A stretch of 64,000 nucleotides of DNA from Streptomyces naganishii JCM 4654 (GTDB taxonomy: Bacteria; Actinomycetota; Actinomycetes; Streptomycetales; Streptomycetaceae): NCBI RefSeq assembly GCF_014650575.1, contig NZ_BMVF01000007.1, positions 372,001 through 436,000 of the forward strand. Direction: 5' to 3'. The notes under the pieces were generated by a model. That model was not told the DNA's origin. It searched no databases and saw only the letters and a list, made by a program, of their open reading frames with translations. Below, piece by piece: positions 26,641 to 35,295 of this stretch (position 1 is the first letter of the stretch; every line of letters begins with the position of its first letter). Both the position numbers and the translations under genes were made by a program.

Positions 26641-27846
26641 ATGTCCGTACGTACGATCCTGGTGGGAGCGACGGCCGTCGCGCTCTCGGCGGCGCTGGCC
26701 GCACCCGCCCTGGCGGTGGCCGCCCCGGCGGCAGCCGGCCGGCACGAGGCCGCCCGCCAGGCGGTCCGGGCCGCGGTCGCGGCCGGCGCGCCCGGCGCGA
26801 CCGCGACGGTGAGGGACGCCCACGGCAGCTGGTCCACCACCGCGGGCGTGGGCGACCTGCGCACGGGTGCGCCGCGTTCACCGCTGGACCGCTACCGGGT
26901 GGGCAGCATCACCAAGACGTTCGTGGCCACGGTGCTGCTCCAGCTCGAGGCCGAGGGCCGGCTGTCGCTGGACGACACCGTGGACCGGTGGCTGCCCGGA
27001 GTGGTGCGCGGCCACGGCCACGACGGCCGCCGCATCACCCTGCGCCAACTGCTCAACCACACCAGCGGGATCTACAACTACACCTCCGACGAGACCTTCG
27101 CCCGCACCTACTTCACCAAGGACGGCTTCTTCGAGCACCGCTACGACACCCTGCGGCCCGAGGACCTGGTGCGCATCGCCATGTCCCACGAACCCGACTT
27201 CGCGCCGGGCACGTCCTGGAAGTACTCCAACACCAACTACGTGCTGGCCGGCATGGTGATCCAGAGTGCGACCGGCCACTCCTACGCCCAGGAGATCCGC
27301 CGCCGCGTCATCGAGCCGCTGCGCCTGACCGCCACCTCACTGCCGGGCACCCGGGCCACCATGCCCCGCCCCAGCAGCCGCGCGTACTCCAAACTCTCCC
27401 TGGACACCACCACGGGCCCCACCTACGACGTCACCGAGCTCAATCCCTCGCTGGCCTCCTCCGCCGGTGAGATGATCTCCGACTCGGCCGACCTGGACCG
27501 CTTCTACTCGGCGCTGCTGCGCGGCCGTCTGCTGCCGGTGCGCCAGCTCAAGGAGATGAAGACCACGGTGCCGGTGACCGGGGCGCCCAACGCCGCCTAC
27601 GGCCTCGGCCTGATGGAGCAGACCCTCTCCTGCGGGGTGCGGGTCTGGGGCCACGACGGCGGCATCCACGGCTCGGTGTCCTCGGCGGTCACCACCGCCG
27701 ACGGCCGGCACTCCCTCGCCCTCAACCTCAACGGCGACTGGGCGGGCGGCGGGCAGCCCGTGCTGGAGGCCGAGTTCTGCGGCAAGCCGGCGCACGAAGA
27801 GGGGCCGTCGGACAAGCGCCCGCCGGCCCCTCTTCTCCCCTCCTGA
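26641..27846 (+). CDS. secreted serine hydrolase (beta-lactamase / D-Ala-D-Ala carboxypeptidase family)
   Basis: 401 residues with a Sec signal peptide (about 1-32). Class C-type motifs: catalytic SITK (Ser-x-x-Lys) at about 90, YSN near 198 and HDGGIHG near 339 in place of the KTG-like box. Such enzymes act as DD-peptidases, esterases or D-aminopeptidases outside the cell. The start has GGGGGAA upstream. The last 17 codons overlap a 12-bp-stem hairpin, so the C-terminal tail may be dispensable. Confidence 0.85.
   Translation: MSVRTILVGATAVALSAALAAPALAVAAPAAAGRHEAARQAVRAAVAAGAPGATATVRDAHGSWSTTAGVGDLRTGAPRSPLDRYRVGSITKTFVATVLLQLEAEGRLSLDDTVDRWLPGVVRGHGHDGRRITLRQLLNHTSGIYNYTSDETFARTYFTKDGFFEHRYDTLRPEDLVRIAMSHEPDFAPGTSWKYSNTNYVLAGMVIQSATGHSYAQEIRRRVIEPLRLTATSLPGTRATMPRPSSRAYSKLSLDTTTGPTYDVTELNPSLASSAGEMISDSADLDRFYSALLRGRLLPVRQLKEMKTTVPVTGAPNAAYGLGLMEQTLSCGVRVWGHDGGIHGSVSSAVTTADGRHSLALNLNGDWAGGGQPVLEAEFCGKPAHEEGPSDKRPPAPLLPS
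27796..27835 (+). terminator. hairpin overlapping the 3' end of the serine hydrolase gene
   Basis: GAAGAGGGGCCG (27796-27807) pairs with CGGCCCCTCTTC (27824-27835) across a 16-nt loop, ending 11 nt before the end of the stop codon. It may end transcription of this gene and of the convergent one. Confidence 0.65.
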
Positions 27847-27903
27847 AAGACGCGTGTGACAGCCGCCTCCTGACGGCGGCCCCGGCGCTGCCCCGGTCCC
27901 TCC

Positions 27904-28965
27904 CTACCGGGGCAGCGCCACGACGTACTCGGCCGGGTCCCGGTCGGCCGCCGCCATCAGGGCCGTGCGGACCACGGCCGCCTGCTGTTCGGGGGCGTCC
28001 CGCAGCTTCCTGGGCGTGATGTGGACGACCGTGATGCCGAGGCGCTCCAGGTGCTCGCGCTTGCGGGCGTACTGCGACCACTGCGCGTCCTCGTCCTGCC
28101 CCTCGCCCGGGCGCGGGGCGCGGGTGTCCAGCTCCACCGCGACCGCGGGCTGCGGCCAGTACGCGTCCACGCCCCCCAGGTGCGGGCCGCCGGGCAGCCG
28201 GAGGTCCACGTTCCACACCGGGTCGGGCAGCCCGTACTCGCGCACCATGCGGTAGAGGCGGTCCTCGGCGATCGCCCGGCCCTCGGCGAGCAGCGAGTCC
28301 ACCGCGTCCACCACGTGCCGTCGGCCCAGCAGCCTGCCCTCGGACAACTCCCGCACCACGGCGGCCGGTTCGCAGTGGCCGCCGCGCACCGCCTCGGTGA
28401 GCAGCCGCCGTACCGTGGCCGCGTCCGTCAGCCGGGCCACCGCGTCGGCCAGGGCCCGCGGCACCGGGGCCACCGGCAGGCCGGTCACCGGTTCCGGTTC
28501 GGGCAGGTCGGCGGTGCGCACGATCCGCGCGCAGCCGGCCGAGCGCAGCCGGCGCATCCGCGGCACCAGCACGTCGATGGCCTCCAGGGACGGCAGCGCG
28601 GGGGCGGAGGTGAAGCCGTGCAGGGCGAGGGCGGCCAGGCCGGTGATCATCGCCTCGGTGTACACCGGGCGGTGCGGCTGCCGCGCGGTCGGCTGGGCCG
28701 GCACCCCGGGGGCCGGCTCCCGGTGGCGCGCGCGGGTGGCGTACATCAGGACCGCGTGCAGCCGTTCCTCGCTGGTCGGGGGGGCCGCGTGGAGCAGGAA
28801 GACACCCGGCAGGAGCTGCTGCCAGGGCCCGCCGGCCCGGGACTGCTCGTTCGCCTCGGCCGCCGGGATTCCGTGGGCGCGCAGCTGTGCCGTGGTCATC
28901 AGACGGCGGTGCGCCTCGGCGAGGTGGCTGAGGGGGCGGGGGGAGAGCGGGGTGTTGTGGTTCAT
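27904..28965 (-). CDS. DUF559-like protein (AbiEi-type N-terminus, PD-(D/E)xK-like C-terminus)
   Basis: 353 residues from the ATG at 28965; the frame stays open upstream. The N-terminal part resembles winged-helix regions of AbiEi-like proteins (LMTTAQLRAHGIPAAEANE). The C-terminal 110 residues look like a Vsr/DUF559 nuclease fold: EDRLYRMVREYGLPDP, then GVDAYWPQPAVAVELDTR (Asp and Glu-x-Asp as possible metal ligands) and ITVVHITPRKL. No toxin or antitoxin partner is adjacent. Function is unknown; nuclease activity is inferred from fold resemblance only. Confidence 0.75.
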   Translation of the reverse strand: MNHNTPLSPRPLSHLAEAHRRLMTTAQLRAHGIPAAEANEQSRAGGPWQQLLPGVFLLHAAPPTSEERLHAVLMYATRARHREPAPGVPAQPTARQPHRPVYTEAMITGLAALALHGFTSAPALPSLEAIDVLVPRMRRLRSAGCARIVRTADLPEPEPVTGLPVAPVPRALADAVARLTDAATVRRLLTEAVRGGHCEPAAVVRELSEGRLLGRRHVVDAVDSLLAEGRAIAEDRLYRMVREYGLPDPVWNVDLRLPGGPHLGGVDAYWPQPAVAVELDTRAPRPGEGQDEDAQWSQYARKREHLERLGITVVHITPRKLRDAPEQQAAVVRTALMAAADRDPAEYVVALPR

Positions 28966-29070
28966 GCCGGGGGAGTTCCCGCCCCCGGTCCCACCTTTAA
29001 CCGCTGTTACACGGCCGTCGACAAAGCCGGACAAGCTCGCCCTAAAGGACGGGTGTTCGGATGCCGAAAA

Positions 29071-29100
29071 CCCCTGGTCCGCCCGCGAGTGGACCAGGGG
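29071..29100 (-). terminator. intrinsic terminator of the second pepN
   Basis: A perfect 10-bp stem (CCCCTGGTCC/GGACCAGGGG) with a 10-nt loop; on the minus strand it is followed directly by TTTT. It lies 45 bp past the pepN2 stop. Confidence 0.85.
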
Positions 29101-29144
29101 TTACGGGGTATCTTGCCCGAATTTCGTAACGGTTACCGCGCGCC

Positions 29145-31772
29145 CTACCTTTGGCCAGAGCCGGAGCCGGAGCCGGGGTCAGAGCCGGAGCCGGAGGCGC
29201 CGGCCACCGCGTCGCACGCCTGACCGCGCAGCGCGCGCGCCAGATCGTCGCGCGCCTCCAGCACCAGCCGGCGCAGCGCCGGGGCCGCACCCTCGTGAGC
29301 GGCCAGCCACGCGTCCGTCGCCTCGAGCGTCCCGGGCGAGTCGTCCAGCGCGGGGAACAGGCCCTGGACCACGTCCATCCCGATCTGGATCGACCGCTCG
29401 GTCCACACCCGCTCGATCGCCGCGAAGTACTTCGCCGTGTACGGCGCGAGCAGCTCGCGCTGCGAGGGCCGGACGAAGCCCGCGATCGTGGCCTCCACCA
29501 GCGCGTTCGACAGCGAGTCCGACTCCACCACCTGCGCCCACGCCTGCTCCTTGACCGCGGCCGAGGGCCGCGCGGCCAGGCAGCGCACCTGGTGCCGCTT
29601 GCCGGAGGCGGTGTCGTCCCGGGCGAGCTCGGCGGCCAGCGCCTTCTCGTCCGCGACCGCGTACGTCGCCAGCGGCTCCAGGAACGCCCAGCGCAGCTCC
29701 TGGTCGACGTCGAGGCCCTCGATCTCCTCGGTGCCGTCCAGCAGACCCTGGAGCAGGGCCAGGTCGTCGGGCTCGAAGGCCACCGACGCGAAGAAGCGCG
29801 CCCACGCCAGCTGGTGCTCGCTGCCCGGCTCGGCCTGCCGCAGCTCGGCCAGCGCGCCCTCGGCAAGCGCCCGCCCGCCCGTCTCGCGCCACTCGGGCGC
29901 CGCGTAGCGCACCAGCGCCGAGTCCGCCCACGCGTGCAGCATCTGGAGCACGCCGATGTCGCTCTCGCGGCCCGCGAAGCGCAGCACCAGGTCCACGAAC
30001 TCCCGCGCCGGCAGCAGCGCGTCCCGGGTCAGGTTCCACAGCGCCGACCAGCACAGCGCCCGGGCCAGCGGATCGGTCAGCGCGCCCAGGTGCTCGCGCA
30101 GGGTGGCCAGCGAGGTCTCGTCGAAGCGGATCTTGCAGTACGTCAGGTCGTCGTCGTTGACCAGCACCAGCTCCGGCGCGTCCTGCCCGGCCAGCTCGGC
30201 CACCAGGGTGCGCGCGCCGTCCACGTCCGCCTCGGCGCGCGCGTACCGCTCCAGCGCCCCGACCGAGGAGCGGCGGTACAGGCCCACCGCCACCCGGTGC
30301 GGCCGCAGCGTCGGGTACGACTCGGGCGCCTCCTGCACCACGGCCAGCTCCTCGATGCGGCCGTCCGGGCCCAGCAGCACCTGCGGGGTCAGCGAGTTGA
30401 CCCCGGCCGTCTGGAGCCACGCCCGCGCCCAAGCGCCCATGTCCCGGCCGCTGGTCTCCTCCAGCACCGTCAGCAGATCACCCAGACGGGTGTTGCCGTA
30501 GGCGTGCCGCTTGAAGTAGCGGCGGGCGCCCTCCAGGAACGCGTCCTGCCCCGCGTACGCCACCAGCTGCTTGAGCACCGAGGCGCCCTTGGCGTAGGTG
30601 ATACCGTCGAAGTTCAGCTTGGCGTCCTGGAGGTCGCGGATGTCCGCGGTGACCGGGTGCGTGGAGGGCAGCTGGTCGGCGCGGTAGGCCCACGCCTTGC
30701 GGCGGTTGGCGAAGGTGATCCAGCCGTCGGTGAAGCGGGTCGCGCCGACCAGCGCGAAGGAGCCCATGAAGTCGGCGAAGGACTCCTTCAGCCACAGGTC
30801 GTCCCACCACCGCATGGTGACCAGGTCGCCGAACCACATGTGCGCCATCTCGTGCAGGATGACGTTGGCCCGCGCCTCGTAGGACGCCCGGGTGACCTTG
30901 CCGCGGAAGATGTACTCCTCCCGGAAGGTCACCAGGCCCGGGTTCTCCATCGCGCCCAGGTTGTACTCCGGCACGAACGCCTGGTCGTACTTGCCGAACG
31001 GGTACGGGTAGTCGAAGTGGTCGTGGAAGAAGTCCAGGCCCTGCTTGGTCACCGCGAAGACGTCGTCGGCGTCGAAGTGCCTGGCCAGGCCCTTGCGGCA
31101 GAGCGCGCCCAGCGGGATCTCCAGCCGCGTGCCGTCCTCCAGCACGCGCTCGTAGGAGTCCGTGACGTAGTGGTACGGGCCGGCCACCACGCACGTGATG
31201 TAGGTGGAGATGGGCTTGGTCTCCGCGAAGCGCCACACCCCGTCGTGCCGCTCGCCCGTCCCGTTGCCCCACACCGTCCACTCCTCGGGCGCGCGCACCT
31301 CGAAGCGGAAGGGGGCCTTGAGGTCGGGCTGCTCGAAGTTGGCGAACACCCGGCGGGAGTCGGCCGGTTCGTACTGGGTGTAGAGGTAGACCTCGCCGTC
31401 CTCCGGGTCGACGAAGCGGTGCAGGCCCTCACCGGTGCGCGAGTAGGCGCACTGGGCGTCCACCACCAGCTCGTTCTCCGCGGCCAGGTCCTCCAGCAGG
31501 ATGCGGGAGCCGTCGAAGACCTCGCCCGGGTCCAGGTCCTTGCCGTTGAGCGAGACCGCGGTGACGCTCGGCGCGAGAAGGTCGGCGAAGCTGGTGGCGC
31601 CCGGCTCGGCGCAGCGGAAGCGGATGGTGGTGACGGACCGGAACGTCCGCGGCCCCTCCTCGCCGTGCTCGCCCACCGCGGAACGCACGTCCAGGGACAC
31701 CTCGTACCCGTCGACGGACAGCAGGGCGGCCCGCTCCCGGGCCTCGTCGCGGGACAGATTCTCACCGGGCAC
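29145..31772 (-). CDS. aminopeptidase N paralogue (M1 zinc metallopeptidase)
   Basis: 875 residues, colinear with the PepN encoded at 16572-19151. The GAMEN motif (YNLGAMENPG) is near 272, and the zinc site HEMAHMWFGDL with WLKESFAD is near 306-332. All catalytic residues are kept. The C-terminus ends in a Gly/Ser/Asp low-complexity tail encoded by a GCCGGA-rich repeat. I chose GTG 31772 (VPGENLSRDEA) because it aligns with the PepN start and has GAGGGAG upstream; TTG 31787 is possible. Why two paralogues are kept is unknown. Confidence 0.9.
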   Translation of the reverse strand: MPGENLSRDEARERAALLSVDGYEVSLDVRSAVGEHGEEGPRTFRSVTTIRFRCAEPGATSFADLLAPSVTAVSLNGKDLDPGEVFDGSRILLEDLAAENELVVDAQCAYSRTGEGLHRFVDPEDGEVYLYTQYEPADSRRVFANFEQPDLKAPFRFEVRAPEEWTVWGNGTGERHDGVWRFAETKPISTYITCVVAGPYHYVTDSYERVLEDGTRLEIPLGALCRKGLARHFDADDVFAVTKQGLDFFHDHFDYPYPFGKYDQAFVPEYNLGAMENPGLVTFREEYIFRGKVTRASYEARANVILHEMAHMWFGDLVTMRWWDDLWLKESFADFMGSFALVGATRFTDGWITFANRRKAWAYRADQLPSTHPVTADIRDLQDAKLNFDGITYAKGASVLKQLVAYAGQDAFLEGARRYFKRHAYGNTRLGDLLTVLEETSGRDMGAWARAWLQTAGVNSLTPQVLLGPDGRIEELAVVQEAPESYPTLRPHRVAVGLYRRSSVGALERYARAEADVDGARTLVAELAGQDAPELVLVNDDDLTYCKIRFDETSLATLREHLGALTDPLARALCWSALWNLTRDALLPAREFVDLVLRFAGRESDIGVLQMLHAWADSALVRYAAPEWRETGGRALAEGALAELRQAEPGSEHQLAWARFFASVAFEPDDLALLQGLLDGTEEIEGLDVDQELRWAFLEPLATYAVADEKALAAELARDDTASGKRHQVRCLAARPSAAVKEQAWAQVVESDSLSNALVEATIAGFVRPSQRELLAPYTAKYFAAIERVWTERSIQIGMDVVQGLFPALDDSPGTLEATDAWLAAHEGAAPALRRLVLEARDDLARALRGQACDAVAGASGSGSDPGSGSGSGQR

Positions 31773-31875
31773 GGGCGACTCCCTCAAGGACGTATCGGAT
31801 CAGGACGTGACGTATCGAATATCGGACGCCAGGAACACGACCGATCCTGCCACGCGTGCCTGACCTTGGGCAGCC

Positions 31876-31902
31876 GGGAATGCGACGCGGATCACCGGTG
31901 TT
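31876..31902 (+). promoter_or_regulatory. SigR-type promoter
   Basis: GGGAAT at 31876-31881 and GTT at 31900-31902 are separated by exactly 18 bp, an exact match to the SigR consensus GGAAT-N18-GTT. It lies 51 bp upstream of the DsbA-like gene. Confidence 0.75.
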
Positions 31903-31952
31903 GCGTGTCGTGGACCGCATGGGCCCGTATGCGCCGTATTCCGAGGAGAGCC

Positions 31953-32615
31953 ATGTCCGAGAGCGCGACCACGTCCGGCAAGACCCCCGTCGACTTCTGG
32001 TTCGACCCGCTGTGCCCGTGGGCGTGGATGACGTCCCGCTGGGTGCTGGAGGTGGAGAAGGTCCGCGACATCGAGGTCCGCTGGCACGTCATGAGCCTCG
32101 CGGTGCTGAACGAGCCCAAGCTGGACGAGCTGCCCGAGGACTACCGCGAGCTGCTGACCACCAAGGCGTGGGCGCCGGTCCGCGTGGTGACCGCGGCCTG
32201 GCAGAAGCACGGCGAGGACGTCCTCGGCCCGCTCTACACCGCGCTCGGCACCCGCTTCCACAACCGCGGTGAGGGTCCCACCCGCGAGGCGATCGCGGCC
32301 GCGCTGGACGAGGTGGGCCTGCCCGCCGGCCTGATCGAGTACGCCGACCAGGAGGACTTCGAGTTCGACGCCGAGCTGCGCGCCTCCCACAAGGAGGGCA
32401 TCGAGAAGGTCGGCCAGGACGTCGGCACCCCGGTGATCGCGGTGCCCGGCGCGGACGGCGAGCAGATCGCCTTCTTCGGGCCCGTGGTCACCCCCGCGCC
32501 CAAGGGCGAGGAGGCGGCCCGCCTGTGGGACGGCACCCTCGCGGTCGCCTCCGTCCCCGGCTTCTACGAGATCAAGCGCACCCGCACCGCGGGACCCGAC
32601 TTCAGCAACCTGTAG
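31953..32615 (+). CDS. DsbA/FrnE-like mycothiol-dependent oxidoreductase (Rv2466c family)
   Basis: 220 residues with the thioredoxin-like DsbA fold. The active-site region is DPLCPWAWMTSRW at about residues 18-30; compared with the CPWC of Mycobacterium tuberculosis Rv2466c, the second Cys is Ala, leaving a single catalytic Cys. GTPVIAVPG near 165 holds the cis-Pro-loop type segment. Rv2466c is a mycothiol-dependent nitroreductase/disulfide reductase. The SigR-type promoter fits thiol-stress induction. The ATG has GAGGAGA upstream. Confidence 0.87.
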   Translation: MSESATTSGKTPVDFWFDPLCPWAWMTSRWVLEVEKVRDIEVRWHVMSLAVLNEPKLDELPEDYRELLTTKAWAPVRVVTAAWQKHGEDVLGPLYTALGTRFHNRGEGPTREAIAAALDEVGLPAGLIEYADQEDFEFDAELRASHKEGIEKVGQDVGTPVIAVPGADGEQIAFFGPVVTPAPKGEEAARLWDGTLAVASVPGFYEIKRTRTAGPDFSNL

Positions 32616-32633
32616 GCCCCGCCCGCGCACGGC

Positions 32634-32666
32634 AGACCCCCGCGAGTCCTGTCCTCGCGGGGGTCT
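32634..32666. terminator. hairpin terminator between convergent genes
   Basis: A perfect 13-bp stem (AGACCCCCGCGAG/CTCGCGGGGGTCT) with a 7-nt loop, 19 nt after the DsbA-like stop. The 149 bp between it and the permease stop hold nothing recognisable. Confidence 0.85.
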
Positions 32667-32815
32667 CCTTCGTTCCGCCCGCCCGCGTGAGGGGTGAGAA
32701 GACGATCCGGCCTCGACGAAGTCCGCCTCCTGGTTCCTCTACTACAGGTGGAAGGCGTGCTCCCGGGCGCCGAAGGCCGGAAGCGGCGTCGAGCCCCGCC
32801 GACGTCGCCCTGATG

Positions 32816-34213
32816 TCAGCTCCGGGCGGTGCGGCTGCGCCGGGAGCGCTGCCAGGCCAGGCCCACGGCCGCCAGGACCAGCGTCATCGCACCGGTCGAG
32901 TACAGCTGCACCCGGGTGCCGGGCTCCCGCGCCATCAGCACGAAGACCGTCGCCATGCCGGCCAGCGCCACCCAGGTCAGCCACGGGAACGCCCACATCC
33001 GCACGACCAGCCGGTCCGGGGCCTCGCGCTCCAGCCTGCGCCGCAGCCGCAGCTGCGAGACGGCGATGAAGATCCACACCACCAGGATCACCGCGCCGAT
33101 CATGTTCAGCAGCCACGGGAAGACGTCGTCGGGCCGCCAGTAGCTCAGCAGCACACAGCCGAAGCCGAACACGCTGGAGACCAGCACCGCCACCCGCGGC
33201 ACCCCGCCGGACACCCGCGCCAGCCCCTTGGGGCCGAGCCCGCGCTCGACCAGCGAGTACGCGATGCGCGAGGAGCCGTAGATGTTGGCGTTCATCGCCG
33301 ACAGCAGGGCCACCAGGACGATCACGTTCATCAGCCGGCCCGCGCCGGGAATGCCGAGCTGGTCGAGCGCGGCGACGTAGGGGCCCTTGTCGACGACGTC
33401 CGCCGCGTTCCACGGCACCAGGGTGACGATGACGGCCATCGAGCCGACGTAGAACAGGGCGATGCGCCACATCGCGGTGCGCACCGCGCGCGCCACGCCC
33501 CGCACCGGGTTCTCCGACTCGGCCGCCGCGATGGTGACCGTCTCCAGGCCGCCGTAGGCGAAGACGGACGCGAGCAGGCCGGTGATCAGGCCCTGCCCGC
33601 CGTGCGGCAGGAAGTCGGTGAGGTGGGAGAGGCCGGGGGAGTCGGTGCCCGGCAGCACGCCCGCCACGGCGAGCACGCCCAGTACCAGGAACAGCGAGAT
33701 CGCGCCGACCTTCAGCGCCGCGAACCAGAACTCGAACTCGCCGAAGTTGCGCACCGCGGCGAGGTTCGCCCCGCAGAACACCACCATGAACAGCGCCACC
33801 CACGCCCACTGCGGCGTGCCCGGCAGCCAGCCCGTGACGATCTTCGCGGCGCCGATGCCCTCCAGGCCCACCGCCGTGCACAGCAGCACCCAGAACGACC
33901 AGCCCGCGGTGAAGCCCGCCCACGGCCCGAGCGCCCGCTCGGCGTGCGCGGAGAAGGAGCCCGACGACGGGTACGCCGCCGACATCTCGCCCAGCATCCG
34001 CATCACCAGCATCACGAGGACACCCGAGAGCGCGTAGGCGAGGACGATCGAGGGCCCGGCGGCGGCGATGCCCGCGCCGGAGCCGACGAACAGCCCGGCG
34101 CCGATGACACCGCCGAGCGCGATCATCGAAAGGTGGCGCTGCTTGAGACCGTGGGACAGGGTGGCGCCGGCCGCCCGTTCGGGCGTCTCGACGGTGGTGC
34201 TGGTGTTCGGCAT
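32816..34213 (-). CDS. amino-acid permease (APC/GabP-type)
   Basis: 465 residues with 12 predicted membrane helices. The AAT-family signature is at the N-terminus (LKQRHLSMIALGGVIGAGLF, about residues 23-42), followed by GEMSAAYPSSGSF near 75. It imports an amino acid or related amine by proton symport; substrate is not predictable. It lies downstream of the sulfonate operon but is separated by a terminator, so it is probably independent. Confidence 0.87.
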   Translation of the reverse strand: MPNTSTTVETPERAAGATLSHGLKQRHLSMIALGGVIGAGLFVGSGAGIAAAGPSIVLAYALSGVLVMLVMRMLGEMSAAYPSSGSFSAHAERALGPWAGFTAGWSFWVLLCTAVGLEGIGAAKIVTGWLPGTPQWAWVALFMVVFCGANLAAVRNFGEFEFWFAALKVGAISLFLVLGVLAVAGVLPGTDSPGLSHLTDFLPHGGQGLITGLLASVFAYGGLETVTIAAAESENPVRGVARAVRTAMWRIALFYVGSMAVIVTLVPWNAADVVDKGPYVAALDQLGIPGAGRLMNVIVLVALLSAMNANIYGSSRIAYSLVERGLGPKGLARVSGGVPRVAVLVSSVFGFGCVLLSYWRPDDVFPWLLNMIGAVILVVWIFIAVSQLRLRRRLEREAPDRLVVRMWAFPWLTWVALAGMATVFVLMAREPGTRVQLYSTGAMTLVLAAVGLAWQRSRRSRTARS

Positions 34214-34270
34214 GGGCGCGGCTCGTCCAGTGGGGGGAGTGGGGGGCGGGCAAAACGCCCCACAGTCTGC

Positions 34271-34300
34271 TCGGCCTCCCCTGCCGCGCGGGGAGGCCGA
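34271..34300. terminator. terminator of the sulfonate operon
   Basis: A perfect 11-bp stem (TCGGCCTCCCC/GGGGAGGCCGA) with an 8-nt loop, 42 bp downstream of the TauD-like stop and upstream of the permease. Confidence 0.8.
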
Positions 34301-34341
34301 CCAGCATCCGGACGTCCGCGGTGCGGACGGTGAACGGCCCG

Positions 34342-35280
34342 CTACGCGGCGGCCGCCGCCGGCCCGGCCACGCTCGTGTAGTGCGCCGACCTGGCCACGC
34401 TCGTGTAGTGCGAGGCGTCGCCCTCGATCGAGTAGCTCTCCTTGCCCTCGGTGCCGACCGGCACGTCACCGGCGACGGTCACCCGGTTCAGCCGGCGGGG
34501 GAGGCCGTCGTAGTTGTCGATGGCGTAGTGCTGGGTGATGCGGTTGTCGAACAGCACCAGCTGGTTCTCCGACCAGCGCCAGCGCAGCACGTTCTCCGGG
34601 CGGGTGACGTAGGCCTGGAGCAGGTCCAGGATCCGCCGCGACTCCGGCACCGACAGGCCCACCAGGCGCTGCGCGAACCCGCCGATGAACAGCCCGCGCT
34701 CACCCGTCAGAGGGTGCACGCGGACCACGGGGTGCGCGGTGCGGTACTTGATGGAGGTGAACTGGGCCCGCTGGGCCGCCCTCTCCTCGTCGACCGACTC
34801 CTCGGGCACCGCGTAGTCGTAGTCGTTGGTGTGCTCCGCCCACAGGGTGTCCGCCAGCCGGCGCAGCGGCTCCGGCAGGTCGCGGTAGGCCGCCGCCGCG
34901 TTGGCGATCAGGGTCTCGCCGCCGTACGGCGGGACGGTGATGCTGCGCAGGGTGCTGGCCTGGGGCGGGTTGAGCACGAAGGTGACGTCGGTGTGCCAGT
35001 GGTTGGCCCGGCCCCGCTCGCTGTCCACCGGCAGGACGTTGGGGGCGCCCTCCACGGCCGGCACGGTCGGGTGGGCGGTGGTGAGCTCGCCGAAGTGGCG
35101 GGCGAACGCCTCCTGGCCCGCGTCGTCCAGGCGCACGTCGTCGAAGACGAGCGCCTTGTGGACGTTGAGGGCCTCGCGGACGGCGGCGACCGTCTCCTCG
35201 TCGAGCGGCCGGGCGAGGTCGACGCCGGTGACCTGGGCGCCGATGGTCGCGGTGACCTTGCGGATCTCGATGTCTGCCAT
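34342..35280 (-). CDS. TauD/TfdA-family Fe(II)/2-oxoglutarate dioxygenase
   Basis: 312 residues. The iron-binding facial triad is intact: His96 and Asp98 in NHWHTDVTF and His251 in RITQHYAIDNYDG, with 2-oxoglutarate-binding Arg in PRRLNRVTV near 262. Such enzymes release sulfite from taurine or sulfate from alkyl sulfates. It is the last gene of a sulfonate-type ABC operon, 15 bp after the monooxygenase, supporting an organosulfur role. The C-terminus contains a 9-residue duplication (HYTSVARSA/HYTSVAGPA). Confidence 0.88.
   Translation of the reverse strand: MADIEIRKVTATIGAQVTGVDLARPLDEETVAAVREALNVHKALVFDDVRLDDAGQEAFARHFGELTTAHPTVPAVEGAPNVLPVDSERGRANHWHTDVTFVLNPPQASTLRSITVPPYGGETLIANAAAAYRDLPEPLRRLADTLWAEHTNDYDYAVPEESVDEERAAQRAQFTSIKYRTAHPVVRVHPLTGERGLFIGGFAQRLVGLSVPESRRILDLLQAYVTRPENVLRWRWSENQLVLFDNRITQHYAIDNYDGLPRRLNRVTVAGDVPVGTEGKESYSIEGDASHYTSVARSAHYTSVAGPAAAAA
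34366..34412. repeat. 27-bp-period duplication at the 3' end of the dioxygenase gene
   Basis: GGCCACGCTCGTGTAGTGCG occurs at 34366-34385 and 34393-34412, period 27 bp, so the reading frame is kept and nine residues are duplicated near the C-terminus. Confidence 0.85.
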
Positions 35281-35295
35281 GGCGGGACGTTCCTT

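Noticed and set aside
29151..31850. Long plus-strand frame opposite the second pepN, fused in frame to the DsbA-like gene
   Set aside because: The upstream part is a shadow of the peptidase gene; only the part from 31953 has a start with a ribosome binding site and a real family match.
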